NCBI RefSeq assembly: GCF_001691415.1
Contig: NZ_LRRR01000016.1
Location: 1-64,000 of the forward strand
Source: Pararhodobacter sp. CCB-MM2
Lineage (GTDB): Bacteria; Pseudomonadota; Alphaproteobacteria; Rhodobacterales; Rhodobacteraceae
DNA: 64,000 bases
Reading direction: 5' to 3'
In this document: in pieces, positions 32,558-41,757 of the stretch
Numbering within the stretch: position 1 is the stretch's first letter
Layout of the letters: each line of letters begins with the position of its first letter
Program-made: the position numbers and the translations under genes
The notes under the pieces: generated by a model
Databases searched by the model: none
What the model saw: only the letters and a program-made list of their open reading frames with translations
What the model was told of the DNA's origin: nothing

Positions 32558-33862
32558 ATGTTCACGCATGAAGACCTGTCCCGCCTTCAGGCGCAGTCCC
32601 TGAAGATGCAGGGCTGGATCCGGCAGCAGACCTATTCGCCCGAGCACGAGAAGACGCTGCGCCGTTTCTCCAGCTGGGAATTGGGAGAGTTGATCCTGAA
32701 GGTCAACCAATCCACCCTGCGCGGCAAACTGGCCGCGGACCCCTCGCTCCCTCAGGGCCTTGTTGAGGAGGATGGCCGCCAACGCTGGTTCACCCTCGAC
32801 GAGATCAACGAGATCCGCCGCCGTCTGCGCATCAACCGCCAGTCGCTGCAGCCGCGCCGCCCCGCGGGGAAACGCGCGCTACGGGCCGCCATCGCCAACT
32901 TCAAAGGGGGCGCCGGCAAGTCGACCGTCGCCCTGCACTTCGCCCATGCCGCGGCGCTGGATGGCTACCGCGTGCTGACCGTCGACTTCGACCCGCAGGC
33001 GACGCTGAGCCACTCGATGGGCCTATCCGACGTGGCCGAAGAATACACCGTTTGGGGCATCATGGCGCGCGACCTCATCCGCGAGACGGAGCGCATGAAC
33101 TCCACCGCCCGCGGCGCTGAGAGCGGGACCGCCCTGCCCCAGCGCAAGCTGCCCTCGTCGATCACCGAGATGGGCCTCGCCGATCTGCGCCTCACCGACT
33201 TCATCAAGCCGACCAGCTGGTCCACGATCGACATCGTCCCCAGCTGTGCCAACGCGGCCTTCGTCGAATTCGCCAGCGCGCAGTATCGGCACCTGAACCC
33301 GGAATGGTCGTTCTTCGCGGCGGTCTCGCGCTTCCTTGATAGCCTGCCCGACGACAGCTACGACTTCATCATCTTCGATTGCCCGCCCGCCATTGGCTAT
33401 CAGTCGATGAACGCGGTCTTCGCGGCGGACATGCTCTATATCCCCTCGGGCCCCGGCTATTGGGAATACGATTCCACCACCTCCTTCATCGGCCAGCTCG
33501 GCGAGGCGCTGGAGGATTTGAGCGGGTTCTCGGGTCTTGTCCCCGCGGGGACATTCTCGCTGCCGAAGGCGTTTCTGGACCTGCGCTTCCTGATTACGCG
33601 CTATGAGCCGAACAATGATCTGCATCGTGCGATGCAGGAAGCCTTCGGCAAGGTGTTCGGCGATAGGATGGCCGAGCACCCGATCGAGCTGACCCGCGCG
33701 GTCGAGCAATCGGGACGCTTCCTATCCTCGGTCTATGAGATCGACTACCGGCAGATGACGCGGGAAACCTGGCGTCGGGCGCGGCTGTCCTTCGATCGGG
33801 CCTACGAGGAATTCCGCACCCATGCGCTGAACGCCTGGGATCAGATGGAGGATAAGGCATGA
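32558..33862 (+). CDS. parA: ParA-type plasmid partition ATPase
   Basis: A 434-residue type Ia ParA. The deviant Walker A KGGAGKST lies at 116-123 (NFKGGAGKSTVALHFAHAAALDGYRVLTVDFDPQATLSH), with the later Walker-B-like FIIFDCPPAIGYQS. An N-terminal extension of about 110 residues includes a MerR-like DNA-binding segment (RWFTLDEINEIRRRLRIN), as in plasmid RepA/ParA proteins that repress their own operon. It overlaps parB by 4 nt. A perfect parS-like palindrome is embedded in the coding sequence at 33538, encoding Val-Pro-Ala-Gly-Thr. Confidence 0.95.
   Translation: MFTHEDLSRLQAQSLKMQGWIRQQTYSPEHEKTLRRFSSWELGELILKVNQSTLRGKLAADPSLPQGLVEEDGRQRWFTLDEINEIRRRLRINRQSLQPRRPAGKRALRAAIANFKGGAGKSTVALHFAHAAALDGYRVLTVDFDPQATLSHSMGLSDVAEEYTVWGIMARDLIRETERMNSTARGAESGTALPQRKLPSSITEMGLADLRLTDFIKPTSWSTIDIVPSCANAAFVEFASAQYRHLNPEWSFFAAVSRFLDSLPDDSYDFIIFDCPPAIGYQSMNAVFAADMLYIPSGPGYWEYDSTTSFIGQLGEALEDLSGFSGLVPAGTFSLPKAFLDLRFLITRYEPNNDLHRAMQEAFGKVFGDRMAEHPIELTRAVEQSGRFLSSVYEIDYRQMTRETWRRARLSFDRAYEEFRTHALNAWDQMEDKA
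33538..33553. promoter_or_regulatory. parS-like palindrome 2 (inside parA)
   Basis: A second perfect copy of TGTCCCCGCGGGGACA, lying in frame within parA so that it encodes Val-Pro-Ala-Gly-Thr. Same sequence and length as the copies at 32443 and 33933. Confidence 0.7.
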
Positions 33863-34950
33863 GCAAGCGCCGGATTTTCGACATCGGCTTTCCGGCCGAC
33901 GAGACGCCCGCCGCGCAGCCTGCGGCGCCGGCTGTCCCCGCGGGGACAGAAGCCTCGGCGCGTCGCGGGCCGATGGCCGCCGCGATCACCGAGAACGCCG
34001 ATGCCCTGCGCGAGCGCGCGCAGATCGAGACCCGGATCCGGGCCGAGAATGACGAGTTGGCGCATGAGTTCGTGCGGCTGCGCAAGCTGGGACTGGTCGT
34101 CGACCTGATCGATCTGGACGCCATCCGCGCCGAGGAGCTGACCCGCGACCGCGCCGCCGGACGGGACGAGGATATTGACGAGCTGAAGGAATCGATCCGA
34201 GAGATCGGCCTGTCGAACCCGATCCGCGTCGTCGCGCGCGGTGACGGGTTCGAGCTGATCCAGGGCTTCCGCCGGTTGATGGCTTTTCGCGAGCTGCACG
34301 CGGAAACCGGTGACGAGCGGTTCGCGAAGGTCCCCGCGGGGCTGGTACCGCCGGGTGACGGGATCGACATGCTCTATCGCCGGATGGTCGATGAGAACAT
34401 GGTGCGCCGGGACATCTCGTTCGCCGAGATGGCCGAACTGGCGCGCGCCTATCACGCCGATCCTGAGACGCCGGCAGGCACGTTGGATGCGGCGATCGCG
34501 GCGCTGTTCGGCTCGGCCAATCGGCAGAAGCGGGTCTACATCCGTAACTTCGCCAAGCTGCTCGATGCGCTTGGTGGGGCGCTGATGCATGCGCCGTCGA
34601 TCCCGCGGGCGCTGGGGTTGTCGCTTTGGAAGGCCGTGGATCGTGACCCGTCGCTGGTCGCGCGGGTGTCGCGCAAGCTGGCCGCCGAGCCGCAGCGAGA
34701 CGCGGATCGGGAGTTGGCGATCCTGCGCGAGATGGCCGAGAGCCCGGCGCCCGTCAGTTCTGAGGTCGAGGCCAAGCCGCGCAAGCCCGGCGCGAAGACA
34801 ACGCTGCGCGTGCCGCACGGTGGGATGATCGCGCAGTGCACGGCATCGGACGGCCGCGTTGAGCTGCGCCTGCCGCGCGACTTTTCGGCGGTGGACCGGA
34901 TGCGGCTGGAGAAGGCGGTGGCGGCGTTTCTTGCTTCGCTCGACGACTGA
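33859..34950 (+). CDS. parB: ParB-type plasmid partition protein
   Basis: A 363-residue ParB/RepB-family DNA-binding protein. The ParB N-terminal nuclease-like fold shows IDELKESIREIGLSNPIRVVARGDGFELIQGFRRLMAFREL (about 108-150), followed by the NTP-binding-type ENMVRRDISFAEMAELARAYH and a helix-turn-helix region near 205-245. A short C-terminal dimerisation segment ends the protein. The Asp/Glu-rich middle and GFRR motif fit CTP-dependent clamps. It should load at the GTCCCC palindromes clustered from 32443 to 35363, two of which (one degenerate) lie within its own gene. A terminator follows at 34980. Confidence 0.95.
   Translation: MSKRRIFDIGFPADETPAAQPAAPAVPAGTEASARRGPMAAAITENADALRERAQIETRIRAENDELAHEFVRLRKLGLVVDLIDLDAIRAEELTRDRAAGRDEDIDELKESIREIGLSNPIRVVARGDGFELIQGFRRLMAFRELHAETGDERFAKVPAGLVPPGDGIDMLYRRMVDENMVRRDISFAEMAELARAYHADPETPAGTLDAAIAALFGSANRQKRVYIRNFAKLLDALGGALMHAPSIPRALGLSLWKAVDRDPSLVARVSRKLAAEPQRDADRELAILREMAESPAPVSSEVEAKPRKPGAKTTLRVPHGGMIAQCTASDGRVELRLPRDFSAVDRMRLEKAVAAFLASLDD
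33933..33948. promoter_or_regulatory. parS-like palindrome 3 (inside parB)
   Basis: A third perfect TGTCCCCGCGGGGACA, near the 5' end of parB. It is in the same codon phase as the parA copy and again encodes Val-Pro-Ala-Gly-Thr, here within a low-complexity Pro/Ala linker. Confidence 0.7.
34330..34343. repeat. Degenerate parS-like site inside parB
   Basis: GTCCCCGCGGGGCT matches the palindrome except for the last two bases (CT instead of AC). It encodes Val-Pro-Ala-Gly-Leu. It may be a weaker or decaying site. Confidence 0.35.
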
Positions 34951-34952
34951 GT

Positions 34953-34966
34953 GTCCCCATGGGGAC
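34953..34966. promoter_or_regulatory. parS-like palindrome 4 (just after parB)
   Basis: GTCCCCATGGGGAC, a perfect 14-bp palindrome with an AT centre in place of GC, begins 2 nt after the parB stop codon. Confidence 0.6.
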
Positions 34967-34979
34967 GGGAAAATTGGAG

Positions 34980-35009
34980 GGCCCCGGCGCGAGAGTGCCG
35001 GGGCCTTTT
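34980..35009 (+). terminator. Rho-independent terminator of the parAB operon
   Basis: GGCCCCGGC (34980-34988) and GCCGGGGCC (34997-35005) form a perfect 9-bp stem with an 8-nt loop, followed by TTTT. It lies 29 nt downstream of parB. Confidence 0.9.
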
Positions 35010-35161
35010 CCTTGATGTGGGCCGTGGTGATACGGCGGGGCAGGGCAGGGCGGCGGATGCTGGTTCGGCGGATTGACTCTGCGAGGGGAGGATTGGTGGC
35101 GACCGGATGGTGCGGCTCTCCCGGTGCATGTTCAGTTGGGTTGGGTGACGAGATTGCGGCC

Positions 35162-35177
35162 TGTCCCCGTGGGGACA
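35162..35177. promoter_or_regulatory. parS-like palindrome 5
   Basis: TGTCCCCGTGGGGACA differs from the perfect copies only at the central dinucleotide. It sits in the 499-nt gene-free gap between parB and the GAF/Fis regulator. Confidence 0.6.
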
Positions 35178-35263
35178 AGGGGACGAACTGGCGCGGCGTC
35201 GGGCACACGTTGCGCCAGGGTGAGGCATCGGTTTTCGCCTGTGGTGATGAGTGTTTAGAGTTA

Positions 35264-35301
35264 TGCTCAAGTGGTGCGCAAAAGGATCGAATTATGCGCA
35301 A
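35264..35301 (+). repeat. Phased TGCGCAA repeats in the gap after parB
   Basis: TGCTCAA (35264), TGCGCAA (35275) and TGCGCAA (35295) are spaced 11 and 20 nt start to start, close to one and two helical turns, on the same face of DNA. The region is the AT-richest part of the 34951-35449 gap. The exact 20-nt spaced pair recurs inside the tandem SDR gene (29984-30010). It may be a binding site for a regulator or a replication protein. Confidence 0.45.
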
Positions 35302-35349
35302 CAATGGAGTGAAGGTTTTCTTCTGTCTCGGGATGCCGCGCCGCCTTGC

Positions 35350-35363
35350 GTCCCCGCGGGGAC
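35350..35363. promoter_or_regulatory. parS-like palindrome 6
   Basis: GTCCCCGCGGGGAC, perfect over 14 bp, 86 nt upstream of the GAF/Fis regulator gene. It is the rightmost copy of the cluster. Confidence 0.65.
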
Positions 35364-35449
35364 AGCTCTGAAAGCCCTCATTTGCCACTTTCCGCCAACT
35401 TCCCGGCGGGGCTTCCGGCGCCGTAAGATCCCGGCCGGGAGGAACGGAT

Positions 35450-36415
35450 ATGGCGGCGCTGTCTCAGCACATTGCGAAGGTCTATCAAACGGCCAGCGAT
35501 CCGGGCGCGGCGGCGCGCTCGCGTCTGGCGGCGTCGTGGCGCCGGTCCCTGGCGCATCACGGGTTGGACCCGGCGCAGCGGCGCGAGGTGCATCGGGTCA
35601 CCGACACCACGCTCTCCAGCCATCGCGAACGGGCCGAGGCGATGCTGCTCGTTGCGCGACCCAAGCTGGATCAGTTGTACCAACTCGTCGGCAGCTCGGG
35701 CTGCGGGGTGTTGCTGACCGACGCGCAGGGCGTGGTCCTGGATCTGCGCGCGTCAGTCAGTGACCAATCGGTGTTCGAGGCCTGGGGGCTGCATCCCGGC
35801 GCGGATTGGTCCGAGGCCTCGGAAGGTACCAACGGCATCGGTACCTGCATCGCGGAACAGCGCCGGGTGATCATCGACCGCGAACAACATTTCTTCGCCC
35901 GCAACACCGCGATGAGCTGCATGGACGCGCCGATCTTCGGGCCTGAGGGCGAGCTGATCGGCGCGCTGGACGTGTCCTCGGCCCGGGCGGACCAGACCGA
36001 GGGGTTCAACCGGCTGATCGCCGCGACGGTCGCGCAGACCGCCCGGCAGATCGAAGCCGACCATTTCCGCGCCTCGTTCCCGCGGGCCCGGATCGTCGTC
36101 GCCGATCAGGACGACAGCGAGGCCGCGACGCTGCTGGCCGTCGACAGCGACGATCTGGTGATCGGCGCGACGCGGGGGGCGCGCAAGGTCTTCGGGCTGA
36201 ACGCGACGGGGCCGGTGCGGTCGGTGCCGGCCTCGGATCTGTTCGGGCGCGAGGACGGCGCGCGCGGGTTCGAGAAGGCCGAACGCGCAGCGGTGATGCG
36301 GGCCTTGGCGCGGGCGCAGGGCAATGTGTCCGAGGCCGCGCGGGCGCTGGGGGTCGGGCGGGCAACGCTCTATCGCCGGATGAACCGGCTGGGGATCGAC
36401 CAGAACCTCGCCTGA
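35450..36415 (+). CDS. GAF-Fis regulator, AcoR-like but lacking the sigma-54 AAA+ domain
   Basis: A 321-residue regulator. The N-terminal region and GAF domain resemble AcoR-type activators of alcohol and acetoin genes (SWRRSLAHHGLDP, DWSEASEGTNGIGTCIAEQRRVIIDREQHFF, MDAPIFGPEGELIGALDVSS). The C-terminus is a Fis-type helix-turn-helix (AVMRALARAQGNVSEAARALGVGRATLYRRMNRLG, about 280-315). The central AAA+ domain of AcoR (about 240 residues with GAFTGA) is absent, so it cannot act as a sigma-54 activator in the usual way. It is preceded by GGAGG and sits 123 nt upstream of an aldehyde dehydrogenase gene, with a dyad overlapping its stop codon as likely operator. Confidence 0.9.
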   Translation: MAALSQHIAKVYQTASDPGAAARSRLAASWRRSLAHHGLDPAQRREVHRVTDTTLSSHRERAEAMLLVARPKLDQLYQLVGSSGCGVLLTDAQGVVLDLRASVSDQSVFEAWGLHPGADWSEASEGTNGIGTCIAEQRRVIIDREQHFFARNTAMSCMDAPIFGPEGELIGALDVSSARADQTEGFNRLIAATVAQTARQIEADHFRASFPRARIVVADQDDSEAATLLAVDSDDLVIGATRGARKVFGLNATGPVRSVPASDLFGREDGARGFEKAERAAVMRALARAQGNVSEAARALGVGRATLYRRMNRLGIDQNLA

Positions 36416-36438
36416 CCTGTCTCAAACATGAGACAGGT
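36415..36438. promoter_or_regulatory. Perfect dyad upstream of the aldehyde dehydrogenase gene
   Basis: ACCTGTCTCA (36415-36424) and TGAGACAGGT (36429-36438) form a perfect 10-bp inverted repeat with a 4-nt spacer, overlapping the last base of the regulator stop codon and lying 100 nt before the dehydrogenase ATG. The TGTCTC/GAGACA half-sites look like Fis-domain regulator targets. It could alternatively act as a hairpin ending the regulator transcript, but no T tract follows. Confidence 0.65.
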
Positions 36439-36538
36439 GGCCGCGACAGGCCGCTTGCCCCCGGCTGACAGACTCAAGCCCGCCGCACATCCTCAACTCA
36501 TCCCCGGTGGAGGACCGGGACGGGTAACGGAGGATCCC

Positions 36539-38059
<1,521 letters not shown>

Positions 38060-38152
38060 GGTTGGACGTTTAAGCCACGCATCGGGTTGATCCGGAACCC
38101 CGTGGGTCCGGTGCCGAAAGGGACCGGATCCTCCTCCCCTCGGGGTATCGAG

Positions 38153-38183
38153 CCGCCGACCTCCTCCCGGGTCGGCGGTTTTT
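38153..38183 (+). terminator. Rho-independent terminator of the aldehyde dehydrogenase gene
   Basis: CCGCCGACC (38153-38161) pairs perfectly with GGTCGGCGG (38170-38178), followed by TTTTT. The sequence from 38184 to 38324 has an A-rich tract (about 38221-38250) but no recognised element. Confidence 0.9.
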
Positions 38184-38324
38184 CGTTGTGCCGTCAGAGG
38201 GCGGGGCAGGGGGGCTTTACAATCCTGACAAAAATAATAAGAAAAAAGATACCCAGTCTTGGACCCCGACTCGAATGCGGGGGCGCGGCCCGGCAGCAAC
38301 GTCATCTTCTGATCGGAGGCTTCC

Positions 38325-38513
38325 GTGCGACATGCCGAGACACGCGATTTTCTTCAGCGCCTTCTGGCGAGCGATCCGGGCGCGGGCGGGGACACCGGCT
38401 GCGACGCCGGTATCGACGGCGGCGTCAACTGGGGCCTTGTCGAAGGTCTCCTCGATCGCAGCCGGGCCGAAACACGCCGCGAGAACACGGGGCGTCGCGA
38501 TGGCCTGCGATAA
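38325..38513 (+). CDS. Small hypothetical protein
   Basis: A 62-residue frame starting with GTG 38325, preceded by GGAGG at good distance. The product is hydrophilic with a glycine-rich centre (GAGGDTGCDAGIDGGVNWGLVEGL). It overlaps the start of the next gene by 14 nt, which argues for coupled translation and for both being real. No family recognised. Confidence 0.4.
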   Translation: MRHAETRDFLQRLLASDPGAGGDTGCDAGIDGGVNWGLVEGLLDRSRAETRRENTGRRDGLR

Positions 38514-38985
38514 GTCCGACCAACCCCGCCTGCGCCCCGGCCGTCCGGATGAGCAACGGTTGGACGATCTGCAGGCCGATCCTTTCGACCGCTTCACCCT
38601 GTCGTTGATGCGCTGGCATTTTCAGGGCTTCGCCGAGCCCGAGTGCCAAGGATGGCTGAGCGCCCTGCGGCTGGCGACCGAGGTCGTCGGTCCCGCCCGC
38701 GCCCCCGCGCTGTGCTATGACATCGTGGCCTTGGTCGAGGTGGTGCGTGCGACCCGGCGTAGCGTTTTCCGCTTCAACCCCGAGGCTTGCGCCGGCTGTC
38801 GCCAATGGGTGACGCCGGAAGAGCGCCGGATGCTGTCACTGCTGTCGGCCCTGCGCTCGGGCCGCGACGGCCTTGCGGCGACGCAGGCGCAATTGCTGAG
38901 CGACGGGCGGCCCAATGCCGATCTGATCCGTGTGGCCGGGGTCTATCTGGCCCGCCATGACGAGCGCGCGCGACAGGCGGCGTGA
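38500..38985 (+). CDS. Hypothetical protein of 161 residues
   Basis: A protein with a helical look: DPFDRFTLSLMRWHFQGF, then WLSALRLATEVVGPARAPALCYDIVALVEVVRATRRS, and a CAGC motif followed by RQWVTPEERRMLSLLSALRSGRDGL. I do not recognise its family. Two cysteines in EACAGCRQW could bind a metal but no partner pair is visible. ATG 38500 overlaps the preceding small gene; the in-frame sequence upstream to 38188 is low-complexity and was excluded. A terminator follows at 39043. Confidence 0.6.
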   Translation: MACDKSDQPRLRPGRPDEQRLDDLQADPFDRFTLSLMRWHFQGFAEPECQGWLSALRLATEVVGPARAPALCYDIVALVEVVRATRRSVFRFNPEACAGCRQWVTPEERRMLSLLSALRSGRDGLAATQAQLLSDGRPNADLIRVAGVYLARHDERARQAA

Positions 38986-39042
38986 GTGTGAGTTTCCTCG
39001 ACGATTGATCTGCCATCGTTCCCGGCAGGACAGTCGACCTTG

Positions 39043-39072
39043 CCGCGTCGGATCTCTCCGGCGCGGCCTTTT
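39043..39072 (+). terminator. Rho-independent terminator after the 38500 gene
   Basis: CCGCGTCGG (39043-39051) pairs with CCGGCGCGG (39058-39066) with one G-T wobble, then CC and TTTT. It lies 58 nt past the stop codon and faces the convergent M20 hydrolase gene. Confidence 0.75.
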
Positions 39073-39101
39073 GTTGCCCACCATCCGCATCGCAGCCGCG
39101 A

Positions 39102-40379
39102 TCAGCCGTTCCGCGTGGTCTCGTAGCCATAGTCGACGGCGAGGTTGGTCATTGCTTTCAACGCGGTGCGCAGGCCTTCCTCGTTCACGCGGAAGGTCGG
39201 CTCGTGGTGGAAGCCCGAGCGGTCGGGATCGCCCTCGTCCAGCCCCACGCCCACGGTGAAGAACATCAGGGGCGCGATGGCCGAGAAGTTGGACACATCG
39301 TCGAGGAAGCAATTGTCGACCTCGACGACCGGCTTGTCCGCCGGCGCCGCCCGGTCGAGCGAGGGACGCATGCGCCGGGTCAGCTCGGGGTCGTTCTGCA
39401 CCAGCGGCACGCGCATGTACCAATCGACCTCGGCCCGCCCGCCGGCCGCTTCGGCGATGCCGCGGCAGACGGCCTCGACCCGTTCCTCCAGATAGGGGCC
39501 GGTCGCGGGATCGGTGAAACGCAGGGCGCCCTCCATCTCGGCCGTCTCGGGGATCACGTTGAACTTGGTGCCACCCTTGAAGATGCCGATCGACAGCGTC
39601 ACGGCATTCTCGTTCACGTTGACATTCTTCGCCGGGATCGCCTGCAGCGCGGTCAGGATCTGTGCGCCGATCAGCAGCGGATCGACGGTGCGCCAGGGGA
39701 AGGCGCCATGCCCGCCGCGCCCGTGGATCTTGATGCGCATCAGGTTCATCGCATAGGTGCCCGCGCCCTCGTGCACGCGGATCTCTCCGGCGGTGCCGGG
39801 ACGTTCGTCCTGCAGGACGTGGAAGCAGAAGAAGGCGTCGGGCTTGGGGTCGTCGAACACCCCGTCCGCCACCAGCCGCGCCGCGCCCGAGAGCCCCTGC
39901 CAGTCCGGCGCGGGGCCTTCCTCGGCCGGCTGGAACACCAGCATGACCTTGCCCTTGATCGAGGCGCGTTCGGCCACGAGGATCTCGGCCACCGCCATCT
40001 GCACCGCGGTATGCGCATCATGGCCACAGGCATGCATCACCGGCACCGTCTCGCCGCCCCAGATCCCGGTCTGGCCCGAGGCGAAGGGCAGGCCCGTCGT
40101 CTCGCGCACCGGCAGCGCATCCATGTCGGCCCTGAGCGCCACGCAGGGGCCGGGCTGGCCGCCCTGCAGGATGCCGATCACCCCGGTGCTGCCGCCGAGG
40201 CCGCGGCGGACCTCGTCAAAGCCCAGCCGCTCCAGATGGTCGGCGACGATGCCGGCGGTGCGGAACTCCTGATTGCCGAGCTCAGGGTTGGCGTGGAAAT
40301 CGCGGCGCCATTCGATCATGCGGTCGAAGATCGCATCGGCATGGGCGGAGAGGCGCGCGGCCAGAGGGGTGTCGGTCAT
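39102..40379 (-). CDS. M20-family amidohydrolase
   Basis: A 425-residue M20D-type metallo-aminoacylase. Metal and catalytic residues are visible: MHACGHDAHTA (Cys/His/Asp/His near 108-118), PAEEGPAPD (catalytic Glu pair), RADMDALP, and a C-terminal GFHHEPTFRVNEEGL. Such enzymes hydrolyse N-acyl amino acids, hippurate or indole-acetyl conjugates. ATG 40379 was chosen as the in-frame sequence further upstream lies inside the TRAP permease gene. It is the last gene of the aminotransferase-TRAP operon, suggesting an imported N-acylated amine or amino acid is deacylated and then transaminated. Confidence 0.92.
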   Translation of the reverse strand: MTDTPLAARLSAHADAIFDRMIEWRRDFHANPELGNQEFRTAGIVADHLERLGFDEVRRGLGGSTGVIGILQGGQPGPCVALRADMDALPVRETTGLPFASGQTGIWGGETVPVMHACGHDAHTAVQMAVAEILVAERASIKGKVMLVFQPAEEGPAPDWQGLSGAARLVADGVFDDPKPDAFFCFHVLQDERPGTAGEIRVHEGAGTYAMNLMRIKIHGRGGHGAFPWRTVDPLLIGAQILTALQAIPAKNVNVNENAVTLSIGIFKGGTKFNVIPETAEMEGALRFTDPATGPYLEERVEAVCRGIAEAAGGRAEVDWYMRVPLVQNDPELTRRMRPSLDRAAPADKPVVEVDNCFLDDVSNFSAIAPLMFFTVGVGLDEGDPDRSGFHHEPTFRVNEEGLRTALKAMTNLAVDYGYETTRNG

Positions 40380-40396
40380 GGGATCGGGCTCCGGTT

Positions 40397-41689
40397 TCAG
40401 GCGACCAGCCACAGCGAGATCGCCGGGAACAGGATCAGCAGGAGAAGGCGCAGGATGTCCACACCGATGAAGGGCATCACCGCCCGGTAGATCCGCCCAA
40501 GGCCGATGTGCCGAGCGATCGAGTTGATGACGAAGACGTTCATGCCGATGGGCGGGGTGTTCACGCCGAGGGTCACGGTCATCACGAAGATCACCCCGAA
40601 CCAGATCGGATCGAAACCCAGCGAGGTGATCACCGGGAAGACGATTGGCAGGGTCAGGAGGGTGATCGCCAGCTCGTCCATGATCGCGCCGAGGATCAGG
40701 TAGCCGATCAGGATCAGCGCCAGCACGCCGTAAGGGCCGACCGGCTGGTTCGCGAGGAAGCCGATCAGCGCGGTGGTGGTGCCGGTGACGGTGAGGAAAT
40801 AGCCGAAGGCCAGCGCGCCGATCACCAGCGTGAAGATCGCGGCGCTCATGGCCAGCGCCTCGGCCAGACACTCAAGGGTCGCCCGAAAGCCCAGACGACC
40901 GCGAAGGGTGCCGATGGCCCAGGCGCCGAAGGCTCCGATGCCGGCGGCTTCGGTCACGGTGAAGATGCCGCCATAGATCCCGCCGATGATCAGCCCGAAC
41001 AGAAGCGCGATGGCCCAGACGCTGCGCAGGCTGCGCCATTTGTCGGCCCAGCTGCTGTCTTGGGCGACCGGCAGGCGCGAGGGGCGCAGGAAGGAGATCA
41101 TGACGATGACCGAGGCATAGAGTGCCAGCCCCAGCAGCCCCGGCAGGATGCCGGCGATGAACAGGTCGGCCACGTCCTGCTGGGTGATGAAGCCATAGAG
41201 CGCGAAAACGGCCGAGGGCGGGATCATGATCCCCAAGGTTCCCCCCGCCGCGATCACCCCCGCCGAGAGCGCGCCGTCATAGCCGTTGCGCTCCATCTCG
41301 GGGAGGGCCACGCGGGTCATCGTCGCGGCGGTCGCCATCGACGAGCCGTTCACCGCCGCGAACCCCGCCGAGGCGACCAGCGCCGAATAGCCCATGCCAC
41401 CCCGGAAGCGACCGAGCCAGGCCTGGCTCGCGCGGAACATCTCGAGGCTCAGGTCGCTTTTCGCGGCAAAAGTGCCCATCAGGATGAACATCGGGATGAT
41501 CGAGAATTCATAGGCAGTGAGCGAGTTGAACGCGACCTGGCTGAGCATGCTGATCGCGGGATCGATCCCCACCACCATCGAGAAACCGGCGATGCCGGCG
41601 ATGGCCATGGCGATGCCGACGGGCACGCGGATCAACAGCAACACGACCAGCAGGGCAAAGCCCGAGAGGGCGATTTCAGTCTGGGACAT
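40397..41689 (-). CDS. dctM: TRAP transporter large permease (DctM type)
   Basis: A 430-residue, very hydrophobic protein with about 11-12 membrane segments, typical of DctM. Marker segments are LIRVPVGIAMAIAG near the start, FILMGTFAAKSDLSLEMFRASQAWLG, VAAGGTLGIMIPPSAVFALYG-like IMIPPSAVFALYGFITQQ, and the C-terminal NTPPIGMNVFVINSIA. It is the ion-coupled translocation subunit for the solute bound by the 42225 product. It starts 68 nt after dctQ. Confidence 0.94.
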   Translation of the reverse strand: MSQTEIALSGFALLVVLLLIRVPVGIAMAIAGIAGFSMVVGIDPAISMLSQVAFNSLTAYEFSIIPMFILMGTFAAKSDLSLEMFRASQAWLGRFRGGMGYSALVASAGFAAVNGSSMATAATMTRVALPEMERNGYDGALSAGVIAAGGTLGIMIPPSAVFALYGFITQQDVADLFIAGILPGLLGLALYASVIVMISFLRPSRLPVAQDSSWADKWRSLRSVWAIALLFGLIIGGIYGGIFTVTEAAGIGAFGAWAIGTLRGRLGFRATLECLAEALAMSAAIFTLVIGALAFGYFLTVTGTTTALIGFLANQPVGPYGVLALILIGYLILGAIMDELAITLLTLPIVFPVITSLGFDPIWFGVIFVMTVTLGVNTPPIGMNVFVINSIARHIGLGRIYRAVMPFIGVDILRLLLLILFPAISLWLVA

Positions 41690-41757
41690 CGTCCGGTCCT
41701 TGAAGGAAGGGGCCTTGGGAAGCGGTCCCGTCGCCCTGAAGGCGGCGGGACGGTTGA

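Noticed and set aside
31951..32565. The 205-codon N-terminal extension of the replication initiator
   Set aside because: It would pass through the repeat-rich origin region and part of parA, is low-complexity, and a good ATG with ribosome site exists at 31950.
32211..35363. CRISPR-like array from the repeated GTCCCC elements
   Set aside because: The copies are short palindromes at irregular distances of hundreds of bases, mostly within genes; there are no constant repeat-spacer units or cas genes.
36430..36538. A possible sigma-54 -24/-12 promoter upstream of the aldehyde dehydrogenase gene
   Set aside because: No TGGCAC-N5-TTGC-like sequence of acceptable quality was found, and the adjacent regulator lacks an AAA+ domain.
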